From: Bacteroidota bacterium | Lineage (GTDB): Bacteria > Bacteroidota > Bacteroidia > B-17B0 > Aurantibacillaceae | NCBI GenBank assembly: GCA_030692515.1 | Contig: JAUXZS010000028.1 | Coordinates: 186,001-250,000, forward strand | Direction of reading: 5' to 3' | Length of the DNA: 64,000 bases | Shown here: positions 35,933 to 44,967 of the stretch, one piece after another | Position numbering within the stretch: the stretch's first letter is position 1 | Layout: each line of letters opens with the position of its first letter | Position numbers and translations under genes: made by a program | Notes under the pieces: generated by a model | The model's database searches: none | What the model was told of the DNA's origin: nothing | The model's input: the letters and a program-made list of their open reading frames with translations, nothing else

Positions 35933-36973
35933 TTATGCCTGTGAATTTGATTTAAGATGCACTGTACGAATTGGAAAGGGAATTTCTATACTATTTAATT
36001 TGTACTTTTTTTGTAAAGCCTTAATAAATTCATGTTTTAATAAAAACTGATTCTCAAACTCAAATCCTCGTAAAATAACCGAAAAATTTATACTCGAATC
36101 AGAAAAAGTATGGTAACGAATAAATGGTTCGAAGTTTTTAATCCCACCCTCAAATAATTGCATTACCTCTTTAGCAGTTTCAATTGTTAGTTTTTCAACA
36201 ACATCAAGATCGCTATCATAACTTACACCAACTTGTATTATAACAGAAAGTTCATTTTCCGGAAAATTATAATTGGTAATAATTGCAGATGAGAGCTTTG
36301 AATTTGGAATAATAATTAAATTATTTTGTATTGCTCTAATTATAGTATTTCTCCATGTTATATCCATCACATATCCCTCCTGCCCTGAGTCAAGTTTGAT
36401 ATAATCACCGTTACGAATTTTTTTTGAAGCAATTATTTGAATACCAGCAAAGAGGTTTGATAAAGTTTCCTGTAATGCAAGGGCTACAGCTAAACCCCCA
36501 ACTCCTAATGCTGTTAAAATTGGTGCAATCGAAATTCCAAATGCTCGAAGGATTAACATTATACCAATTAAAAAAACTATTACCCTAATTATATTTTGAA
36601 TAATAGAAGTTGATGGTGAATTACCCGAAACGTCTGCTGTTTTAAGTTTAATAAATTTTATTAAAACTCTTCCGGTAAAAATAGAAACGGTTAATATAAA
36701 AATGGCAAATGTTGTTTTGTTTGAGAAAGATAAAACAGAACTATTATCTATTAAACGATTTGCAGATATAGAGAAAGCTAAAACAAAAAACCAAATTGTA
36801 ATTAGTTTATTTAAGGAACTAATAATTATATCATCAAACTTCCATTTTGTTTTAACTGCAAATATTTGAATTCTTGATATAAATATTTTTTCAATGAGAA
36901 AGCCAATAAAAAGACCAAATAATGAAAACAGAAAGACATATAAATATTGTTGAAAATAATGGGGTATATTCAT
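35933..36973 (-). CDS. MscS-family small-conductance mechanosensitive channel
   Basis: 346 residues with about four membrane helices (near 10-30, 50-70, 85-105, 125-175). The pore helix is Ala/Gly-rich, as in MscS ('FGISIAPILTALGVGGLAVALALQETLSNLFAGIQI', about 143-178). The beta domain follows ('KKIRNGDYIKLDSGQEGYVMDITWRNTIIRAIQNNLIIIPNSKL', about 182-226). The cytoplasmic cage domain is shorter than in E. coli. Opens under membrane tension to release osmolytes. Monocistronic. Confidence 0.93.
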   Translation of the reverse strand: MNIPHYFQQYLYVFLFSLFGLFIGFLIEKIFISRIQIFAVKTKWKFDDIIISSLNKLITIWFFVLAFSISANRLIDNSSVLSFSNKTTFAIFILTVSIFTGRVLIKFIKLKTADVSGNSPSTSIIQNIIRVIVFLIGIMLILRAFGISIAPILTALGVGGLAVALALQETLSNLFAGIQIIASKKIRNGDYIKLDSGQEGYVMDITWRNTIIRAIQNNLIIIPNSKLSSAIITNYNFPENELSVIIQVGVSYDSDLDVVEKLTIETAKEVMQLFEGGIKNFEPFIRYHTFSDSSINFSVILRGFEFENQFLLKHEFIKALQKKYKLNSIEIPFPIRTVHLKSNSQA

Positions 36974-37154
36974 AATTTAATTTTTAGGAAAATAAAAAAA
37001 GTAAAAACCAGACCTTCAATAACCAACCGAACTAATGTTTTTAAACATCAATAAATAAAAAAGCACAAATCGAATATTGCTTGATTTATGAAAGTATTTA
37101 CTTTAATTTATTGACACATATCAATTTTACATTTTTTTCTATTTAATTTTATTT

Positions 37155-37556
37155 TTAAATAATATTTTCAACTTCTAATAACTTCCTGAATTCAACTGGA
37201 TTTATAGGTTTATCCATAAGAGTTAAAATTCTGGGATTTTCTTTTGCCCGCATTTCATCTCCATCAAATAAGGAAGAAGAAACCATAATAATTTTACATT
37301 TTTCTTTTAAAGATATAGGTAGTAATTCAAATTCATTAACAAAATCAAATCCAGTCATGCTAGGCATATGAATATCAGTTAATATTAAATCGGGCCAATT
37401 TAACTCGCCATTTTCTTGAAGATATTTTAATGCTTCGGTTGCTAAAGAAAATTCTAAAATAGAGTTAGCTATATTCATTTGGTTAATAAACTGGCTATGA
37501 ATAAATAAATCTATTTTATTATCATCAATGAGCATTATTTTAATTTTCTTATTCAC
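37155..37556 (-). CDS. Single-domain response regulator (REC), last gene of the signalling cluster
   Basis: 133 residues, REC fold only. Acidic pair D11/D12 ('MLIDDNKIDLF'), phospho-acceptor D61 ('DLILTDIHMPSMTGFDF'), a Ser in the T/S switch position ('IIMVSSSLF') and the conserved Lys in 'LTLMDKPINPVEF'. All residues for phosphorylation are intact, and there is no output domain. It overlaps the upstream REC-histidine kinase hybrid by 8 nt, so it is probably phosphorylated by that kinase or by the 7TMR kinase of the same operon. It may act by protein contact or as a phosphate shuttle. Confidence 0.9.
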   Translation of the reverse strand: MNKKIKIMLIDDNKIDLFIHSQFINQMNIANSILEFSLATEALKYLQENGELNWPDLILTDIHMPSMTGFDFVNEFELLPISLKEKCKIIMVSSSLFDGDEMRAKENPRILTLMDKPINPVEFRKLLEVENII

Positions 37557-38649
37557 TTACCACAAATTTATTTGGAATTAATAATTCAAATGTAGTGCCA
37601 ATTAAAAGTGACGATGAAACCTTTATATTACCCCCCATTTTTTCAACAGATTCTTTTACCATATATAAACCAATTCCAGTTCCTTCAATATTTAGAGAAT
37701 TTTCTGTTCTAAAAAAAAGTTGAAAAATATTCTCCAAATGTTTTTTATCAATCCCGATGCCATTATCTTCTATCAAAATATGTAGATTATCTTTATCAGC
37801 TTTGACACTTAATTTTATTTGCTGATTTCCGACCGAAGGATTTTGATATTTGATAGCGTTAGAAATTAAGTTTTTGAAAACAACCGCAAGTCTATGTTTA
37901 TCGCCAAAAAATTCTTTTTCTTGATTTACAATTAATTCAAAATTAATTAATTTACTAGGGTCTTTTAGAGAGTCCCATATTTCTAAAATAAAAGATTGTA
38001 AATCAATTCTAGAAGTAGCTACCTCTAACCTTGCATTTTTATGATAGTCGATAATATTTTTGATGAATGTATCTAACTTAATTACTCTTCCTTCAATCAT
38101 ATCAAAATAACTATCTGCCACTCTTAATTCCGGCATTAATTTTGTGACATTTATTACTCCTAATATTGAGGTTAAGGGAGAACGTAAATCATGAGAGACG
38201 CTATAAACAAATTTATTTAGTTCTTCGTTAGCTTTAGTTAACTCGCCATTTTTTAATTTAATTTCTAATCGTGAATTATAAATTGTAACACAATGATCAA
38301 TAGCAATTGATAGTTTATCCCAATCCCATGGTTTTTGAATAAATTTACTTATTTGCCCTCGGTTAATTGCATCAATAACAACATTAATATCAGAATAACC
38401 TGTAATTAATAGGCGTACGCTATCGGGATATAAGTCTTTGACTTTTTCGAGAAATTCAACGCCGCTTATATCGGGCATTCTTTCATCGGATATGATAATA
38501 AAAATCGGAAAAATTTCTAAGATGGAAAATGCTACTTCGGCACTTATTGCAGTGTGAACTTCATAGTCTTTTCTGAAATGTGACCGGAACGCGACAAGGT
38601 TATTTTCCTCATCATCAACGTAAAGTATTTTTATTTTTTCAGTTATCAT
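37549..38649 (-). CDS. REC-histidine kinase hybrid protein
   Basis: 366 residues. The N-terminal REC domain (about 5-122) has phospho-acceptor D55 ('IIIISDERMPDISG') and 'KFIQKPWDWDKL'. A short coiled coil (about 123-145) leads to HisKA (H153 in 'FVYSVSHDLRSPLTSILG') and a HATPase_c domain (N box 'FKNLISNAIKYQN', G1 'IEDNGIGI', 'TGIGLYMVKESVEKMGG'). There is no membrane segment, so it is a cytoplasmic phosphorelay intermediate. The REC domain is closely similar to the stand-alone REC at 44034 ('YVDDEENNL', 'GYSD', 'QKPW'), which suggests duplication. It is joined to the sensor kinase upstream by a TAATG overlap and to the next REC by an 8-nt overlap. Confidence 0.93.
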   Translation of the reverse strand: MITEKIKILYVDDEENNLVAFRSHFRKDYEVHTAISAEVAFSILEIFPIFIIISDERMPDISGVEFLEKVKDLYPDSVRLLITGYSDINVVIDAINRGQISKFIQKPWDWDKLSIAIDHCVTIYNSRLEIKLKNGELTKANEELNKFVYSVSHDLRSPLTSILGVINVTKLMPELRVADSYFDMIEGRVIKLDTFIKNIIDYHKNARLEVATSRIDLQSFILEIWDSLKDPSKLINFELIVNQEKEFFGDKHRLAVVFKNLISNAIKYQNPSVGNQQIKLSVKADKDNLHILIEDNGIGIDKKHLENIFQLFFRTENSLNIEGTGIGLYMVKESVEKMGGNIKVSSSLLIGTTFELLIPNKFVVSE

Positions 38650-40787
38650 TAGCTTCTATTGGCTGCAATCTTAGCGTTCAAAATTACTAAAATTTTTGTA
38701 CCTACTCCATGTTCCGATTCAACTTCTATTTTTGCACCGTGACTCTCTATTATCTTAAAAACAATAGACATGCCTAAACCAGTACCTTCACCAACACCTT
38801 TAGTCGTAAAAAAAGGTTCAAACAACTTGTTTTTAACCTCTTCTGTCATACCAATACCTGTATCTTCGATTAAAACAAAAACTTGACTATTGGAAGAATA
38901 ACTTGATATAATTAATTTACCTCCACTATTATTCTTTTTACTATTGATTGCAAATATGGCATTGCTCAGCAAATTCATAAAAACTTGATTTAACTTCCCC
39001 GGTAAACATTCTATTAAAGGAATTTCTCCTAAGTTAACAATAACTTCTGTATGGTTTTGAACTGAACTATTTAATAATAAAAGGGTGGATTGAATTCCTT
39101 CGTTAATATTTACTTCTTTTATTTCCGTTTCATCTAACCTAGAAAAATTCTTTAAACCATAAACTATTTCTGCGGTTCGCCTAGCACCATCATCAATTCC
39201 GTTAAGAAGTAATTGCATTTCTTTTTTAATGTATTCAAAGTCAATTTTCTGTTTAAACTCATCAATCTTTTTTAATTCATTAATAGTTGTGTCATTTTTA
39301 GGAATAGTCTCATACTTTTTAACTAACTCCAATACATCATCAATATCCATTTTTAATGGCTTAATATTTGCGCTTACAAAATTAATGGGGTTATTAATTT
39401 CATGAGCAATTCCTGCCGTAAGTTGCCCAAGAGAAGCCATTTTTTCTGCACTAACTAATTGCGCTTGAGTATCTTTTAAACTAGAAAGTGTTTTTTTTAA
39501 TTCGAGAGTTCGCTCTTCAACATTTTTTTCTAGTTGTATATTTTGTTCGGTAATTAATTTTTCATTTTCTTTTAGCGCTTCCAATGTTAAAGCTTGAGAC
39601 ATTTCTTTTTCTTTTTTAAGAATATTAATCCTATCTGCAAGCGCAAATGATAATAAAACAGTTTCTATTGCTGACCCAATTTGCATAGTATAACGCGTAA
39701 AGTTATTGAAGGGTAAAATTTCTAAATCCTTAAGAACATAAATGCAAACTCCAATTAAAAAAACCGACCAAGCTAATAAGAAAAATTTGGCTGGTTTAAA
39801 ACCCCTCCTTAAAATTATTATAGGTGTGACTAACATGTAAACAGAAACAATCATAGCATTGATTTCCATGCTAACTTGACTTGCTTTGAAATAGTTAAGT
39901 AAAAAAAGGACTATTGAAAGTAAATATGGCAAAATTAAACCTAACCCAATAAAATGTAATGTTTTGCTAAAATATTTCAAATGAAGAAAACTATTCATAA
40001 ACAACATTGCCGAAATCCCAACTAAGGAAGGTAGTGTAAATAAACTTGTTTGAGCCAAAACTGGTGAATTAGGCCAGAGAAATTGAAAAGTATATCCTTG
40101 AAGTGATGTTTGCGTAAGTAGAATTAAAAGCACATAACTTACATAATACAAATAACTATTATCTTTTATTGAAAAGTAAATAAATAAATTATAAAAAATA
40201 ATCACCAGCATGATTCCAAAATAAATTCCTGATAAAATTCCTTTGTTTTTTATTTGCCCTAAAATCGTACCTTCGGTTCCAATCTTAATTGGAAGTTGAA
40301 TTCCTTCTTTACTAGCAATTTTGAAATAAACAACTTTTGATTCGCCGGGAGAAATAATCAAATCAAAAATATAATCAGGATCGTCATATATTCTATTATT
40401 AAATGGAAGATGCTCTCCCATTTCATTGACTAAATATTTATTGTTTTTATCTAGATAATAGAATTCAATAAAATCAATTGTTGGCACCGAGAGATTAATT
40501 AAAAAATGATTTTGGTTGGACATATTTTTAATTGGAATCTTTACCCAAAAAACAGATTTTGAAATTCCAAGATTTGCCACTTTTTTATTAGTCCGAATAA
40601 ATTGTTTATCAATAATCAGCTCTAACGGAAGTTCTGCTGTTGCATCTTCATAAATATGAATAGAAGAGCTAACGTCTATTAATCGGGTACTATTTCTTAA
40701 TATAATTGTATCACTGGCAAAAGATGAACTTATAACAATTAAAATTAGAGTTAAAAGGACATAATATTTCGTGTAATTACTGTTCAT
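38649..40787 (-). CDS. 7TMR-DISM sensor histidine kinase
   Basis: 712 residues. Signal peptide (about 1-25), then an extracytoplasmic 7TMR-DISM extracellular-2 jelly-roll domain (about 40-165, 'SVFWVKIPIKNMSNQNHFLINLSVPTIDFIEFYYL'), seven membrane helices (about 183-385), a coiled coil (about 388-450), and a HisKA/HATPase pair: phospho-acceptor H462 in 'LGQLTAGIAHEINNPINFVSANI', N box 'FMNLLSNAIFAIN', G1 'IEDTGIGM', and 'GEGTGLGMSIVFKIIESHGA'. The DISM domain in such receptors is thought to bind small extracellular ligands, often carbohydrate-like. It lies 9 nt from the GNAT gene and overlaps the next kinase by TAATG. The co-encoded enzymes may make its ligand, which is inference. Confidence 0.93.
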   Translation of the reverse strand: MNSNYTKYYVLLTLILIVISSSFASDTIILRNSTRLIDVSSSIHIYEDATAELPLELIIDKQFIRTNKKVANLGISKSVFWVKIPIKNMSNQNHFLINLSVPTIDFIEFYYLDKNNKYLVNEMGEHLPFNNRIYDDPDYIFDLIISPGESKVVYFKIASKEGIQLPIKIGTEGTILGQIKNKGILSGIYFGIMLVIIFYNLFIYFSIKDNSYLYYVSYVLLILLTQTSLQGYTFQFLWPNSPVLAQTSLFTLPSLVGISAMLFMNSFLHLKYFSKTLHFIGLGLILPYLLSIVLFLLNYFKASQVSMEINAMIVSVYMLVTPIIILRRGFKPAKFFLLAWSVFLIGVCIYVLKDLEILPFNNFTRYTMQIGSAIETVLLSFALADRINILKKEKEMSQALTLEALKENEKLITEQNIQLEKNVEERTLELKKTLSSLKDTQAQLVSAEKMASLGQLTAGIAHEINNPINFVSANIKPLKMDIDDVLELVKKYETIPKNDTTINELKKIDEFKQKIDFEYIKKEMQLLLNGIDDGARRTAEIVYGLKNFSRLDETEIKEVNINEGIQSTLLLLNSSVQNHTEVIVNLGEIPLIECLPGKLNQVFMNLLSNAIFAINSKKNNSGGKLIISSYSSNSQVFVLIEDTGIGMTEEVKNKLFEPFFTTKGVGEGTGLGMSIVFKIIESHGAKIEVESEHGVGTKILVILNAKIAANRS

Positions 40788-40796
40788 TTACAATTA

Positions 40797-41558
40797 TTAA
40801 ATTATTTTTTTTTGACCGCTATTAACGCCGTAATGATTAATGGAAATATTTTTATAAAGCAAATTGTAGCTGATTTCAGAAATGAAGTTGTTATTCTTTT
40901 CCGTCCTTTTCATTACCGGACGTTCCCTTAATGAAGTCATAATTTCTTTATCAAAACTTGAGGCTGTTTCTAAGGTAATTGCATTTAATATGCCAATAAC
41001 ATGTGCTGTTAAATCATCGGTAGGATAAGGGAATCCACCGTTTTTACCCAAAGAATGATCAATTACAAAACCTGCATTATTAAACATAGATAGTGTGTTA
41101 ATTCCACAAATTCCAAACAAAGTAACTAAATGAAGTTGATTTAACGAAGCAATTGACGCCCGAACAAGAATTGGTCCCATTCCAACTCCCCTTAGTTTAT
41201 TTGCCACCCAGAAACCGCATAATTCAGCGGCACCACCGTTAAAGGCATGATCTTTAACTATGTCATATATTCGATTATCCATAAAACCAACAGCAACCTC
41301 CACCGGCAAAGGTAAAGTACCATCTGCAATTTGAATTCTAATACCACCTAACAACTCTTTAGTAACTGAGTCTTCTACTACAACACAATACATGTTTTGG
41401 TTGGTAGTCCATAAATTATTATTTGAAGTAATACTGGTAATTCCATAATCGGCAAGCACTTTAACGTGCCCCTTAATGTATTCTTTACATATTTCATTTT
41501 CATCGATAGCACGAAAAGCCCAAACATTAAAGCGATTATGTATTTCGGTATTACTCAT
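40797..41558 (-). CDS. GNAT-fold acyltransferase-like protein
   Basis: 253 residues. The central part fits a GNAT/acyl-transferase fold: strand 'LLGGIRIQIAD' near 69-79, then 'AELCGFWVANKLRGVGMGPILVRASIASL' (111-139). In the latter, RGVGMG (123-128) occupies the acyl-CoA pyrophosphate loop (Q/RxxGxG/A), and 'NTLSMFNNAGFVID' further on is a typical GNAT C-terminal segment. The arrangement of a basic/acidic strand followed by the P-loop resembles autoinducer synthases and other amino-acid N-acyltransferases, but I cannot assign a substrate. It overlaps the upstream ThiF-nitroreductase gene by 8 nt, so the two enzymes are probably made together and act in one pathway. Confidence 0.72.
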   Translation of the reverse strand: MSNTEIHNRFNVWAFRAIDENEICKEYIKGHVKVLADYGITSITSNNNLWTTNQNMYCVVVEDSVTKELLGGIRIQIADGTLPLPVEVAVGFMDNRIYDIVKDHAFNGGAAELCGFWVANKLRGVGMGPILVRASIASLNQLHLVTLFGICGINTLSMFNNAGFVIDHSLGKNGGFPYPTDDLTAHVIGILNAITLETASSFDKEIMTSLRERPVMKRTEKNNNFISEISYNLLYKNISINHYGVNSGQKKII

Positions 41559-43875
41559 TTATCAAAACATCATCAATTTTTCGTCTTAATGATTTTTTTT
41601 CAGGTAAATTGGCAATACACAATCTAAACAAAAAAACATCGCATCTGTGAGATTCAGTATTCATTATTTTTAAAAATTGATTCCTTAACAAATTAAGCTC
41701 ATTTTTACAATCTTCATCAATGCCAACTCCATTACCTTTTATTAATCGTGCAAATAAAAAGGTTGCAGGAGATTGTGGCTGAAATGAAATGTTTAATTTA
41801 TTTGCAGCTAACCATGTTCTTTGAACAGATCTACCGCCATTAAAATAAGAAATAGGCGAATATTCGGGCATTGTTATTAAACACATAGCTGAAGAGCTTA
41901 AAACTGTTTTTTTAGCTAGTTTTTCGAATGCAGTACCTTTTCTCCACTTTTTTAATAGTTTAATTACATTCCAATTTTTGGCTACAATTAACCCAGCTTT
42001 TTCTGCTGCAGTAATATCAACGGTTTTTAAATCAACCCCATCCCTTTTTAACTCATGCTCCTCATCCGTCCATCTAATTTCCTTTACAAAATCAGAATGT
42101 CCTCTTTGGTTCATCATTCTTAATCTCTCAACATTTGAAATAACATGAGCCAGCTTCTCAATATCAGCAATAGAGTCTATAACCTTCATTTGAGCGCCAT
42201 CAATTGAAGATGCTACTTGTTGTAACTGTAATAGTAAATCAGGATTAATTAATTGCCTATCTGAAATGGTTCTATTTGTTAATCTAGCGTCAATTTCTTC
42301 TACTAAATAATTATATTCTTTTTGATTAGAATTAGATTGCTCTTTTGTAAAAACAAATTGACAAACAACTCTTAAATCTGTTTTTAAAGGAAAAGGAATA
42401 CTATTTGGATTCAACCCAATTTGATTGGCTTTTAAAATTAAATTTTCAGTAGCAGCGCCAAAACTTATATACGACGCTAAATTATCAAAATCTAAAAGAG
42501 AGTACGACCTATTTACATCATGAAATAAAAATAAATTTCCTTTAGAATAATACCAGGTCCATGCTTGCGCATTACCTCCAGATGGTGCCTTAATTGCCGC
42601 TTCAACTAAGGTATTTATTTGTTGATGTGTTGGTGTTATTAGTGTTTCATTTATCTCGATAATTAGTTTACCGGCAATTGTTTGCATTTCGTTTTGCGAA
42701 AGCGACGCTTTAAAATTTTCATTGTTTGAAATTTCCAATAGTTCGTTTTCCTCATTTTTTTTATTTCCAATTAATTCTTCTATATCTACATGATATCTTC
42801 CAGATTCGGTAAATTGATTTAATAATAACCTTCGACTAACGTCTGTTGCAATGCCACCACCCATAGTTACAGCTGAAGCTAATTGAGGCCATGTATTTAT
42901 AGTCTGTTCAATTTCAAGCATAGAAGCTTTTAATCGCAACGAAGAAGTTTCAATCCCTAACATATCTAACATGTATGGAATTTTTTCTTCGGTTGTTTTA
43001 AGTTTTTTTAAAGTTTCAATATCCAAATGGTCCACTAATCCATGTAAAATACTGCGCTTGGGCTCCAAATCAAAGCGCTCAACATCTACGGTACATCTAT
43101 CACTTGCTTCCATTACTACCGGAATTTTTAATTCGCGTGCTTTATAGCGACTGAGTATTTTTATATCAAATCCATCCGACTCTTCTATCAATAAATCTAA
43201 CTTTCCCCCACCTAAAAAAAATTCATCCATATTAGAATCAATTAATCCTTGAGGAAAACAAATTACTTTTAAGAATGGGTCAATTTCAGCAATTTCTCTT
43301 GCAACCGAATAAACTTTTGCTAAGCCTAAATTATGAACACCGGTTCTTATTCTATTTAAATTAGTTAATTCAAGCAAATCAAAATCGGCTAATCTAATTT
43401 CTCCGCAAACTCTTTCCATTGCAAGTGTAACAGAAACAGATTGACCAACTGACAATCCAATAATTCCAATTTTTTTTTGTTCTAAAATTGCACGTTCTTC
43501 TCTGGTAATTTTATTTTGATTTCTACTTGTTCGAACATTCACAAACTCTTCTTCATCTAAAATGTGAACAAGCCGGTTTGACCATGGATAATACACCCAA
43601 ACTCCATATTCTTCGATAGGAATTAAGCCAATTTGTTTTTTTACGGCTTCAGAAAGATTAGCTGCAGAAAATTTTATTGATGGATTTTTAACTTTTACGA
43701 GTTCCTCAATTTGATTATATATTTGGTCGAATACTTTAACATCACTGTTTGCTTCTAGCAACACATCTAATTTTTGTTTGTCGCTATTATTCGATAATCG
43801 AAAAAATTGGGGTAAAAAAATAGTATCCAATGCTTTATTCCGATGATTTATAGTATCAAGTTTTGTTTTCATCAT
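41551..43875 (-). CDS. ThiF/E1-like adenylyltransferase fused to nitroreductase-like domain (Rv1355c/MoeY type)
   Basis: 774 residues. After a helical N-terminal region (about 1-125), an E1-like Rossmann domain (about 126-365) carries the nucleotide loop 'IGIIGLSVGQSVSVTLAM' (135-152), 'LADFDLLELTNLNRIRTGV' (162-180, the Asp and N-x-N-R that hold ATP-Mg) and 'EESDGFDIKILSRYKARELKIPVVM'. A CxxC zinc site is absent. The second half (about 405-774) is nitroreductase-like, with the FMN-binding 'AAIKAPSGGNAQAWTWYY' (426-443) and 'ATFLFARLIKGNG' near 710. The layout matches the Rv1355c family, named MoeY in Mycobacterium, whose function is not established. It heads the signalling cluster and overlaps the GNAT gene. 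Confidence 0.87.
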   Translation of the reverse strand: MMKTKLDTINHRNKALDTIFLPQFFRLSNNSDKQKLDVLLEANSDVKVFDQIYNQIEELVKVKNPSIKFSAANLSEAVKKQIGLIPIEEYGVWVYYPWSNRLVHILDEEEFVNVRTSRNQNKITREERAILEQKKIGIIGLSVGQSVSVTLAMERVCGEIRLADFDLLELTNLNRIRTGVHNLGLAKVYSVAREIAEIDPFLKVICFPQGLIDSNMDEFFLGGGKLDLLIEESDGFDIKILSRYKARELKIPVVMEASDRCTVDVERFDLEPKRSILHGLVDHLDIETLKKLKTTEEKIPYMLDMLGIETSSLRLKASMLEIEQTINTWPQLASAVTMGGGIATDVSRRLLLNQFTESGRYHVDIEELIGNKKNEENELLEISNNENFKASLSQNEMQTIAGKLIIEINETLITPTHQQINTLVEAAIKAPSGGNAQAWTWYYSKGNLFLFHDVNRSYSLLDFDNLASYISFGAATENLILKANQIGLNPNSIPFPLKTDLRVVCQFVFTKEQSNSNQKEYNYLVEEIDARLTNRTISDRQLINPDLLLQLQQVASSIDGAQMKVIDSIADIEKLAHVISNVERLRMMNQRGHSDFVKEIRWTDEEHELKRDGVDLKTVDITAAEKAGLIVAKNWNVIKLLKKWRKGTAFEKLAKKTVLSSSAMCLITMPEYSPISYFNGGRSVQRTWLAANKLNISFQPQSPATFLFARLIKGNGVGIDEDCKNELNLLRNQFLKIMNTESHRCDVFLFRLCIANLPEKKSLRRKIDDVLINE

Positions 43876-44033
43876 TTATTTTAAAAATTACCTAAGTGTG
43901 TTTACGCATTCCAATAAATTAAAATTTAAAAATAAAGTTTATTTACAAAGTAGTCTATTTTATTTTTAAAAACGAAAAAAAAATTATATATTTAATCTAA
44001 TAAAACCTATTATATAAATTTTAATTTCGTTTA

Positions 44034-44501
44034 ATGAAAGAGGATGTTGTAATTAATGTTTTGTATGTTGATGATGAAGAAAATAATTTAATTGCCTTTA
44101 AAGCGGCTTTCAGACGTTATTTTACCATCTACACAGCGCTATCCGCCGATATTGCGCAAAATATCTTAAGTCAAAACAACATACATGTTCTTATCACAGA
44201 TCAAAGAATGCCAGGAACTTTGGGCACTGAATTATTGGCACAAGCAGCAATAGATTATCCTGACCAAACTCGCCTTTTGTTAACCGGTTATTCAGATATT
44301 GAAGCATTAAAAGATGCAGTGAATAGAGGTCATATTTTTCGTTATTTACAAAAACCTTGGAATGATGAGGAATTAAAAAAAACAATCGAAGATTCATTCC
44401 AAATTTATTTCATTAAAAAAGAACAAAAGGAACAAAATGAAAAATTAGTTTTAACCAATGAGCAATTAGAATTTATGCTAAGACAAAAATTGATATCCTA
44501 A
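44034..44501 (+). CDS. Single-domain response regulator, divergent from the cluster
   Basis: 155 residues. REC domain with 'VLYVDDEENNLIAFKAAFRRYF', phospho-acceptor D56 ('HVLITDQRMPGTLGTELL') and 'FRYLQKPWNDEELKKTI', then a short coiled tail ending 'NEQLEFMLRQKLIS'. The REC part is strikingly like the REC domain of the hybrid kinase at 37549-38649 and stops where that protein continues into its HisKA domain. It is a natural fifth signalling partner for the cluster, 158 nt upstream in the opposite direction, so both transcripts start in the same gap. Confidence 0.9.
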   Translation: MKEDVVINVLYVDDEENNLIAFKAAFRRYFTIYTALSADIAQNILSQNNIHVLITDQRMPGTLGTELLAQAAIDYPDQTRLLLTGYSDIEALKDAVNRGHIFRYLQKPWNDEELKKTIEDSFQIYFIKKEQKEQNEKLVLTNEQLEFMLRQKLIS

Positions 44502-44549
44502 ACGGGGAAAATTTAAATTTCATAAAGACAATCAAGAAAAAAGTGAAAT

Positions 44550-44945
44550 TTATTTTTTATTTTTAAGCTCAAGCAGCCATTTATGCGCTTCCTCTTTACT
44601 AGTAAAAAATTTTTGCGGAAATTCTTTTTTACTAAGTTTTTGTAAGTATTTTAAAACAGTAGCTTTAAGTTTATTTGAAACAACAATTGCTCTTGCGGCT
44701 GTATAAATCTTTGAGTTTTCCATTTCTACTCTTGCCTTAGCTTTTTCATTTAAATCCCAATCTGCATTTGCCTCTAATAATTTATAAGCAGGTTTTTGGT
44801 TAGCTTTAAAACGAATTACAAAATTAGCATCAATCACATCATACTCATCAATTAAACCGCAATTTTTCATTGTGATAATTATTATCCCGTGTTCATCAAG
44901 GAAAATTGTTGAAGTTCTAGTTTCTATTGGATTATCATCACTCAT
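44550..44945 (-). CDS. STAS/SpoIIAA-like fold protein (DUF7793-like)
   Basis: 131 residues with no signal peptide. The 'ARAIVVSNKLKATVLKYLQKLSKKEFPQKFFTSKEEAHKWL' C-terminal half (about 84-125) matches small Bacteroidota STAS-like proteins of unknown function, with a helix over a sheet and the closing 'F.SKEEA..WL' typical of the group. The first half has 'IFLDEHGIIIITMKNCGLIDEYDVIDAN'. It lies 22 nt downstream of porD on the same strand and could be the last gene of that transcript. Confidence 0.7.
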   Translation of the reverse strand: MSDDNPIETRTSTIFLDEHGIIIITMKNCGLIDEYDVIDANFVIRFKANQKPAYKLLEANADWDLNEKAKARVEMENSKIYTAARAIVVSNKLKATVLKYLQKLSKKEFPQKFFTSKEEAHKWLLELKNKK

Positions 44946-44967
44946 ATTGATTGTTTATGAGATATAA

